Assembly: GCA_022495005.1 (NCBI GenBank)
Contig: JAGYXB010000560.1
Location: 186,001 to 250,000 of the forward strand
Length of the DNA: 64,000 bases
Source: Rhyacophila brunnea
Taxonomy: Eukaryota > Arthropoda > Insecta > Trichoptera > Rhyacophilidae
Reading direction: 5' to 3'
Part shown: positions 56,307 to 64,000 of the stretch, one piece after another
Layout of the letters: every line of letters starts with the position of its first letter
Numbering within the stretch: position 1 is the first letter of the stretch
Notes under the pieces: model-generated
Told to the model about the DNA's origin: nothing
The model's input: the letters and a program-made list of their open reading frames with translations, nothing else
Database searches by the model: none
Made by a program: the position numbers and the translations under genes

Positions 56307-58178
56307 ACTAGCTGACCCGGCAAACGTTGTTCTGCCATGTAAATTATTTCTAGTGAATATTTTGGTTGTTAAATAAAAAAATAACGAATGTATCGTAAGT
56401 GTGTGGAAATGGGATATATGACAGAAAGAGGAATAGAGTGCTATAGACGATGACCGCCGATAAAAACAAAAAAACATCAACCATTCATTTTGTCAATTCA
56501 AAATGAGTAATGATGTTCATAATGAATGAATTACCTATGACAGGATCTCGTTGTTTAATGTTTGTGCAATATCCGTCTTGTCCCTTCCAGAAAATTAGCG
56601 GATATTGGAGAGCGTCGTATGAACGGTGTGTGTCAGCGATGAACTCCAGATTATTGTTTCTTCTTCGAATCACGATTTCTCGCGTCGATGTGCGGTCGCC
56701 AACCATGATTCCAGCAATGTCGTCAACAACAGGCGCATTGAATCGACGCACGTGCTCTCCAGCTGGTGTTTTATCAGGATTGATGACAATAGCGTGATTG
56801 TCACTTTGCAATTCGTGCATGTGTGCTTTGAAGAATTTCAATAATTCATTGTGCTCATTCAATAGGGCGTCCAGTTTGCCGACGATGCACCTGGCATTAG
56901 GCAAATTGAGGTTATTGTAGCCGCAACGTGCATCCACACGATTGATGTCCTCACCGTCCATGAAGTAGATTTGTAAAAAATGATGTGGTTCGTTTGGCAT
57001 TGGCAGCAATGACCCTACTTTATGGTATACTTGGCCTTTGATTTTGAACGTAGAATGGAATTGTTGACCATTTGCCGCAGTATTGTGAACTATTTCTGTT
57101 GCTCCGAACGAAGTCATTTGGAAGTATGAATTGAATGTGCGAATGGACTTCAGGAACAGGTTTGAATCTGGAACCGTGCCGATGAGCAAGCCGTTCAATG
57201 GTTCTGGTGGTATCTCAATTTCTGGTTGTTCCACTTTTCCTGATGCGCAACACATCCCGGCTGACTCATGTTTGAATTTGAGAGCATGACAATGGGGACA
57301 TTCTTTGTCCATAGCACGTATCAGCACTTTTGGATGAGCGGAATATTCAATATCTGGCTCGTACTCGAATGCGAGACGAAGGAACGAAGCGGATGTAAAT
57401 GCTCGATGTACTTGTTGGCATTGTCGGTCATTTGCTCTGCTTGTGTTAACTACGAACCGGCGCGCTTGGCTCCGTTACAATTGTCGTTGTTGATTTCGTT
57501 CAGCTCGTGCCTCTTGTGATTGAGATGCACGCAATTGCGACATGCTCACACGCACGTTTTTGTTATCTTGTTGGATTGGTTCGTCTGTTCTTTCTGCTCT
57601 ACTATTTCGCATGTTTGTTGCTTTATTCGTTCGACGGCCCAAATGCCCCCCCTTGCGGCTTGCTGGCATTGTGCACTGTAATACACGCACACAAAAATAG
57701 ATAAATTAAAATAAATCATACAAAATTTTGCACGCACTGCGTTGTGATATGCCGAATGAAATGTCAAAATGACGCGACGCTTCTCTTGAATTCTTCTCGG
57801 ACGTAGCGCCATCTGTCATTCAACAACATAAATAATTTCGTTCTGTTTGAAATACGAACGACGGTTAAATTTGTTCATACAAAAATAATAAAATCGCGAT
57901 TAAAAATGGGAGGGTAGGGGTAGGAGGGTGAAAATTTGGGATTATAGGTATTTTTTGATGCAAAATAATAAAAAAAATACAAAAAGAAATTTTCAAAAAA
58001 ATAAAAGAAAAAAAATTCTGGATAGAGATACCCTAATCACCTAGCGATATGAAATATACTTGTTGACCTATTCTCATACCTAACAAATATACATAAAAAA
58101 TTCATAAAAATCGGTCGAGCCATTTCGGAGGAGTTCGACCACAAACATCGTGACACGAGATTTTTATATATATAGAGA
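56307..58178 (-). mobile_element. Helitron, internally deleted (1.87 kb)
   Basis: On the minus strand the 5' end is TCTCTATATATATAAAAATC (at 58178) and the 3' end is GGGTCAGCTAGT (to 56307), the TC and CTRRT termini of Helitrons. It contains only the first part of a Rep/helicase gene (56485-57669); the HUH replication-initiator and helicase regions are missing. Confidence 0.85.
56485..57669 (-). pseudogene. Helitron Rep/helicase N-terminal part, one nonsense codon
   Basis: A minus-strand frame runs from MPASRKGGHLGRRT (57669) through an Arg/Glu-rich start, SQEARAERNQQRQ, a TAA (about 57475), RLAFEYEPDIEYSAHP, the zinc-finger-like CPHCHALKF..GMCC, and the Helitron-like N domain (LFLKSIRTFNSYFQMTSFGA) to a stop at 56485. 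Both sides of the stop are in the same frame, so a single base change explains the break. In autonomous elements this region precedes the HUH nuclease and Pif1-like helicase, which are absent here. Confidence 0.88.
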
Positions 58179-58179
58179 T

Positions 58180-58400
58180 AAAATTTTGGTACTGTTCCGT
58201 TAAAGCGGATACAGCGGAAAACGCATTTTTAAAATAGCCGATAAACTGGATTATTTGTTAGGTTAACTTAACCAAACCTAACCTAACCTAACCTAACCTA
58301 ACTTTAACTAACCCAAACTAACAAATACTCCATTTTATCGGCTATTTTAAAAATGCGTTTTCCGCTGTATCCGCTTTAACCGAACAGTACCAAAATTTTG
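58180..58400. mobile_element. Hairpin element containing CCTAA repeats
   Basis: Arms AAAATTTTGGTACTG...CGGATACAGCGGAAAACGC are inverted at both ends. Between them is a run of CCTAA repeats (about 58275-58302, five units). The insect telomere repeat is TTAGG. It abuts the Helitron end. Confidence 0.85.
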
Positions 58401-58540
58401 TATTACTTACGAAAAAAATGCGTATCGGGACCAGTCCTGGGATCGTCAAATTGTAATCCCGAAATCCCGATTTTGACTCGGTATTGGATTCTTATCTGTA
58501 ACTGATAATAAAGGCACTCGTACTACCTACTGTCGAATAA

Positions 58541-58800
58541 GAACTTCTTGTCAACGTGTTAAAACTTTGAACTATTAAGACCCTCATACTTTTAACCGCA
58601 CTTTGACTGCAACGACTTCTGTTTATTGACGAGTTGTCCACGTGTTAAGCTGTGAACTAATAAGCCCCTCATACTTTTAATCTCACTTCGACTGCAACGA
58701 CTTCTGGTTATCGACGAGTTGTCCACGTGTTAAAACTATGAACTAACAAGCACCTCCTACTTTTAACCGCGCTTCGACTCCAGCGACTTTCAGTTATTGC
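58541..58800. repeat. Tandem repeat, about 97-bp unit, 2.7 copies
   Basis: Units share GTCCACGTGTTAA..TGAACTAA.AAG..CCTC.TACTTTTAA and CTTCGACTGCAACGACTTCTG. Confidence 0.85.
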
Positions 58801-58893
58801 CTAGATCTTCTTGTCGGACAGTACTACATACGACTAACAGTAAATAAAAAAATCATTGTGGAACCTTAAAATCATCACAACAACATAAAAGCA

Positions 58894-59006
58894 TTAACCC
58901 AATGTTTACGGGCTTTTTAATTATTTTTTTAATTAACGTGTTAATTTGCATTTGAAAAGTAATTAGCAAAAACACAATTTTGTGCGGCCCGTAAGCATTG
59001 GGTTAA
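58894..59006. mobile_element. 113-bp MITE with TTAA ends
   Basis: TTAACCCAATGTTTACGGGC at the left and GCCCGTAAGCATTGGGTTAA at the right, inverted with one mismatch. TTAA boundary as in the piggyBac group. Confidence 0.8.
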
Positions 59007-59194
59007 TTATAAGAGAGAGACTCAAATTGGAAAGTAACAATTAGAATATAAAAATAACTTTTTCTATACTTACCACGTTTTTAAATTTTCTGTTGAATCG
59101 TATACACTTGACAATTATATGTATTAATAAAACCTTTTGTATTGTACTTGATAGAAATACTGAATAAATATTATAGAATATTGATGTCACTTTG

Positions 59195-59545
59195 ACATTT
59201 CATATTGATTTCCATAGTAACGCACGTATATATTAATATTTTTGTTGCTAGGACCCCATTAGCAACCAATAATAGTGAGTAGTAAATATAACTTTTAACG
59301 ATTTTTTTCCGAAACATACTAAACAAAATTAACTGAAAATGAATTCAATTCTGCTAAAAGATGGCCAAAAGTATTAAAAGAATGCGTTGTCGTCGTGTAT
59401 CTTTTAAAAGTTTCAAATATCTAGCTAGTCGGGAAGTTAGTTAAAAATCTTCAATCCTCCAATAAAAATCTTGGACAAACAAGAAAAAAATTGTACTGGA
59501 CACACAAGAAAAAATCTTTACCGGACAAACAAGAATACGAGCTAA
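59195..59545 (-). repeat. Dispersed repeat family C, inverted copy
   Basis: Reverse complement of 13625-13990; shared blocks include TAGTAACGCACGTATATATTAA and AAAAGTTTCAAATATCTAGC. Confidence 0.75.
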
Positions 59546-60334
59546 TACAAACGTGGGAAAAAGTAATAACTGTGTTGTACACCGGTGTCAATACTTTTTT
59601 TGATTTGGAATAATTATATAAGTATAGACGATAAGTTCAACAAAAATTCAAGAATGATGCAGAATTTCGTGTGGTGACTAGTGGGTGTATCTATAAGTCA
59701 GTTTTACGTGGTATCACAATAATGTTTTAAAATGGGCGAAACTTAACAGCAATCAAACATGGAGTACAAGATTAGCACAACGAAAATAAATGTTCTTTAT
59801 GTGCGTACAAGTTTTCATATATTTTGACATGCATATGGACTATATTATTATGATAGTTACTCTCTATCTTCTCGTACTCAATACCCCGACCGAACTAAGA
59901 TTTTCTAAATTTTATTTTATATATTGATTTGGTATGTTTAACTAGTAACTACAACAAGTAACTCGAACAGTAATAATGCAACATTTGAAAAGATGCACGT
60001 CATAATATTCATAGAATGTTAAAATCAGATATATTATGAGGAGTTTACAGTCGAACAATTAACTTTGAAGCTAATTGGAATATATTGGTCATCAGCGCAT
60101 TTTTATTAATTCAACTCTCAGCTTCTCAACTTTATAAGCAAAGGATTAAAAATTCAATTAAAGAAAATCTTGCCAAAGCAATTCTGATGTGATACTTTAA
60201 TTTGAAAATTATCAGGTGCGAAAATACGTAGATATAAAATTTACATAATAATAAATCAGTTTTTAAAACCAACCCATATTTAATATAAAAAAATTAAAAC
60301 TATGCATAAATCAAAAATATCTTAGGTACAAAAT
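59546..60334. other. No gene recognised
   Basis: AT-rich, without supported features. Confidence 0.45.
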
Positions 60335-60535
60335 TTTAATAATAAATATGACCATAAAATCTATGTATCTACTAATAAGATGGGGGGTCATTATAAGTTT
60401 ATCTTTGACTCGAATAAAAACATTTTTCTTTTTAATGATTTTAGATACCTACATATTTATTAATTAATACAGTTGAAATTGTAAATTATCAAAAAAAACG
60501 TCTCAAATTGCAAGTTTCGTATTTTTCCGCTAGAA
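60335..60535. repeat. Solo arm of the TTAA element
   Basis: Matches the right arm of 1167-2791 (AATAATAAATATGACCATAAAAT to CGTATTTTTCCGCTAG). Confidence 0.75.
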
Positions 60536-61131
60536 AGGTGGCATTCAAATGGTACTTTGTTTAGATACGTCACTGGATACACGGCCATCATATTGATATG
60601 ATAATACGTTTTCACGTTTACGATAAACGGTGAGCTTATTAGGTGAGGTTTTTTTTTTGCCAGTCACTCATCAGTTATGACACATCTTTCTAATTAATTT
60701 GAATACTAGGTACATATTATATACGTTTAATAATTTTTTTTTGAATTCCTTTTTGGAAATCCCGAAAGGGAAGACCCAGAATTCAAAATTTCATAAATTC
60801 GGGAAATTCCGAATCTTGAGATTGTGAACTTCACGGAAAATACCCAACTTGAATTCTATAATCAAAAGTATTTGCTAAAATTCCAAGAATCATTTTTTTA
60901 CGTACTTCCATAATATTTGGCAATCGGTTTGAGGGAAAACCCGACAAAATAACACTGACGACAGAGATAACTCAAAGAAAAGGTCAGACTGATAGGTTAA
61001 ACTCAAATAATCATGATATAAAATAACATTATATTATATAGGTAAGGCAAGTCAATAATTTATTCAGTATACATACGGAATACAGTAAAATCAACACGTT
61101 TTTATATTTAGAGGTAATTGTACATTAGATA
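60536..61131 (+). other. 5' flank of the second membrane collagen gene
   Basis: No coding signal. A block at 60750-60830 has several CCCGAA/TTCGGG inverted strings (GGAAATCCCGAAAGGG, TTCGGGAAATTCC), probably a small repeat. No promoter element could be singled out. Confidence 0.35.
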
Positions 61132-61555
61132 ATGGACAAAAACGAGCTGTTTTCTAACAGACATGATCCAGCATTATATGGAAAAATGGAATTCGCACAT
61201 AAACAAAACAAAATGTTAACCTTAGAAGATATTCCAAGTAAAAGTGATAATAACAATAAAATTGCGTGGATTATTTCGTTTTCTTTAAGTTTCTACGCTA
61301 TTGTCAGGTGTGGTATGTTGCAAAGTGAGTTAAGTGATACCAAATCTATGCAAAGTAATGTCAGTTTTATGCCAAGTGATATAATAATGAAGCAGATTGA
61401 AAATGAAATCTATGAAAGAATTCATAAAAGGATGGCGAAAATCTATGAATCATCTACAATGGCAAGTGTTTCACAGGAAGGAAGCTTTTCAAAAGAAGAA
61501 GTGGTCGATTTAATGCCGAATATTAGAAGAATGCAAAATTGTAACTGTCCTAAAG
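61132..61555 (+). CDS. Second membrane-anchored collagen, exon 1 (partial gene)
   Basis: 141 codons plus one base, phase 1, donor GTATAA after CCTAAAG. Cytoplasmic N-terminus of about 43 residues, membrane segment about 44-58 (IAWIISFSLSFYAIV), then RCGMLQSELSDTKS, the same wording, position and junction phase as exon 1 of the gene at 35885. The stalk region (IENEIYERIHKRMAKIY) also aligns with [16 protein letters not shown]. It ends QNCNCPKG, where Gly-X-Y repeats would begin. No later exon was found before 64000, so the rest lies outside. A tandem paralogue in the same orientation. Confidence 0.8.
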
Positions 61556-62324
61556 GTATAATACCTATATGTTATTGAATAATAGTTATTGATTTATACA
61601 ATAGATTTTATTTGCTAGTTTTCGATTCTAACATAACGTCCGGTTATTTCAGTCATCTTATCTAGCACTGTTTCCACAACTTTTATTTCTCAGCGGCATA
61701 AAATTTAAATTATTAAATTGTCATGGCACACTTTTTTAAACATAAGAATAACATTGGATATACCTAAGAAACTAACCTGTTGCAATATGTGTTTGTAATA
61801 AGGGTACTATAATAAGAGTAACACGACATAATATAATACACATAGTATTTTATAACACTCATAGAAATGTGTGAACACTGCATTATAGTAATTATAACAC
61901 TAAAAAATCAAGAAACTCGACGTGACGAAACCAGATAAACGCGTAAATACCTATCAGTCTCATATTCAACTGGAACTAAAATTATTGGAATTTATAAACT
62001 GAATTCAAATTTTATACGTGATTGTGTACATGAATAATAATTATATACTTAAACAATTTGTGTAAAAATGGCTTCTAAAAAGCACTGTCACAGCTTTTCA
62101 CGCCAAACGCTCTATATAATATCCCAAATACTAGTAAGTATTTTGGAACAGGTTTTGATACTAAGCATTTTTTTACACTGGTAGTAAGTATACCTACTTA
62201 GTCTTCAAAATCGACTAGTTTTACTTTTATCCGTGAAAAAGAATTTATAATAATATATGAAACCATTTTTTTTACTAACATTGTATTACAATCCATGAAT
62301 ATTATCTTCCATCAGACAGTCAGA
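61556..62324 (+). other. Intron 1 of the second collagen gene
   Basis: AT-rich; no exon or repeat boundary recognised. Confidence 0.4.
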
Positions 62325-63400
62325 TACAATAGCGGCTGGTCCATTAGGTCAATTGGTCAATGACCCTCCAAAAATAAACATCTTACAATCTATGTAGGTT
62401 ATAATCTAAGATGTAGGTACAATGTATTATAATAATTATCGGCTAACACGTCAAGGCGAGACGCACACGGACGAACGAACTGTGTGTATAAAATTCAAAC
62501 AAAAGGAATCCGCTCGGTCGCTATAATTTGGGCATTTGGAAATATGCCGGAATAAAATATTTCTACCTATTTCTCTTTCTCTCTCATTTTCCATATGTGA
62601 AATGGAGAAAACACACATTTCGCCAGTCTTTTTTTTAATTTGTTTTTACGCTGCATAGGCAAGATTTTCGTCATTGTCCCAGAAAGAGATAACAATACAT
62701 TTTTCAGTGTGTTAAAGGAAACAGGTATAAAACGTTGTTCTGTTATTAATTATTATTGCCTCGCGATTTCATCGAGCATGTATTATATTACCTACCAAGC
62801 ATGGTTTCAACCGTATTATTTTTTATATTTTTATTATTTCATACTTCCTATTGTTGTCTGAAAGTTTCATATTATGCAATGTCATTGTTTGTTTTGTAAT
62901 ATTATAGTACTCAACCAAAAATAGCTTTTTAGTTTAGTTTAAATACAACCTTTGACTAAAACGCATCGAATGCATTCATTGTATTAAACAGTTAAACCAT
63001 TGTATAAAAGTTACCCTTTAAAATGTAATCTGCTATATTAATCGTAAAAGTTACCTTCTAATAAAATCAGTGGAAATATAAAAAGTGTTTATATATACAT
63101 GATCCCGCCATTTCATAACAGTACACAACACTTTTTCTGATAGTGATAGTTTAATGAAAAAGCTACGGAGTTTTTATTAAATATTTTTGATTGTTTAATG
63201 TGAAAATAGACATTTTTTTTAAAGGGTTAGTAGGTATCTATCTTTTTAATCTAACTATCTAACAATTTATATCACTTCTTTTATAATGTATAAAAAGCCA
63301 ATTTGCTATACGTCTTTTAAGTGTACAACGAAAAGGCAAATTAAAATAATATAAAACTGACCTACCAAATCATCGAGCATAGAGCCGCCAATGGTCAGAT
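62325..63400 (+). repeat. Dispersed repeat family E, copy 2
   Basis: Counterpart of 18630-19530. Shared strings include GGTCAATTGGTCAATGACCC, TTCCATATGTGAAATGGAGA-like and TATAATGTATAAAAAGCCAA. Confidence 0.65.
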
Positions 63401-64000
63401 ATATTTATACCTATATGGACTACTCGTATTTTTGAGATGATGAGCCACAGTTATGTTAACATTTATTTTGGAAGTCTAAAGGGTGTACGACGGACTACAT
63501 GGATTTAAGTATATATTGATACCGAGAAGAATGGTAGAGAACTCACATGTATGCTGGCAGCATTCTTCACGAGCGTCACTTCGATTGAGGGATGTGTGGA
63601 CATCAGGATATATAATTCAAGATAAAACACGTCTTTGATTTGACAGTTCCACGTGGAACTAGGTTTATTTACGCTAGAGCATAGGCAAACATTGATAATA
63701 TTACATCATTTACATCTAAAGAGGTCTTAAATTAGTCACCGCACTCTCTTTATATTAGGGGTCGATTCACTATTGTAATCACACGCACTAAGCACTGATT
63801 CACTTTTTCTCTCACTAGGGAATTGATTAACTTTCATTGGATTTTTGCGCGAGTCACCGATTGGTATTACAACGATTACGGATTATTAACGATTGATTTA
63901 AAAAATGGGTCGGGAACGCCACCGATTGCGCGGCGACACACCTCGCCGGCGTGACGGTTATTTTTTTGCGTTATCCCTTCATTGTAAGTGGACTCCAAAT
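63401..64000. other. No gene recognised
   Basis: No coding signal or exon of the second collagen gene was found here. Confidence 0.4.

Noticed and set aside
57475..57812. Plus- and minus-strand short frames near the Helitron start
   Set aside because: Except for the minus-strand Rep/helicase frame they are shadows without domains.
58275..58302. True telomere end
   Set aside because: Only about five units, enclosed in a palindromic element with genes on either side.

Overview
This window is non-coding-rich, AT-rich animal DNA: genes are split by introns with GT/AG boundaries, and the space between them is packed with transposon remnants. The mixture (Harbinger, mariner, many hAT remnants, piggyBac-like TTAA hairpins, Helitrons, RTE- and Jockey-like LINE scraps, tRNA-derived SINEs, TTAGG-type telomere-like motifs) and the base composition suggest an insect, most likely a sternorrhynchan hemipteran (aphid- or phylloxera-like). 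The species assignment is inference only.

Three host loci can be supported. (1) At 6154-11341 (+) lies a small secreted cysteine-rich peptide gene with the six-cysteine CS-alpha-beta (defensin-like) spacing. It has two candidate phase-matched last exons: a nine-codon one, and a 39-codon proline-rich one followed by a poly(A) signal. (2) At 35885-54616 (+) lies a twelve-exon gene for a membrane-anchored collagen of about 678 residues: short cytoplasmic N-terminus, one membrane segment, a stalk, an R-Y-K-R furin-type site, then about 125 Gly-X-Y triplets on phase-0 exons. (3) At 61132 (+) starts a paralogue of that gene. Only its first exon is in the window, so the two form a tandem head-to-tail pair. 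An orphan cysteine-rich exon-like stretch at about 3714-3876 may be a piece of a fourth gene or a pseudogene.

Layout. 0-6 kb: LINE and Harbinger scraps, a 1.6-kb piggyBac-like hairpin with a second hairpin nested in it, and a hAT remnant. 6-12 kb: the defensin-like gene, its intron carrying a 2.67-kb Harbinger element (two genes on opposite strands) and a hAT MITE. 12-27 kb: a 310-bp hairpin, hAT transposase fragments, SINEs, LINE fragments, short MITEs and long unrecognised AT-rich stretches. 27.6-33.6 kb: a minisatellite of roughly 140-bp units that looks derived from a LINE 3' tail, interrupted by a complete mariner element with an apparently intact transposase. 33.7-37.6 kb: Helitron ends, one with internal tandem repeats, and a hairpin with telomere-like repeats. 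35.9-54.6 kb: the collagen gene, whose introns hold hAT elements with perfect 8-bp target duplications, decayed LINE pieces, and signs of exon-plus-intron duplication. 54.9-61 kb: a hAT element, a pogo-like MITE, a 1.87-kb internally deleted Helitron with a broken Rep/helicase N-terminus, a second hairpin with TTAGG-type repeats, and a 97-bp tandem repeat. 61-64 kb: exon 1 of the second collagen gene and a dispersed repeat inside its intron.

All coordinates and splice sites were read by eye. No alignment, expression or database evidence was available.
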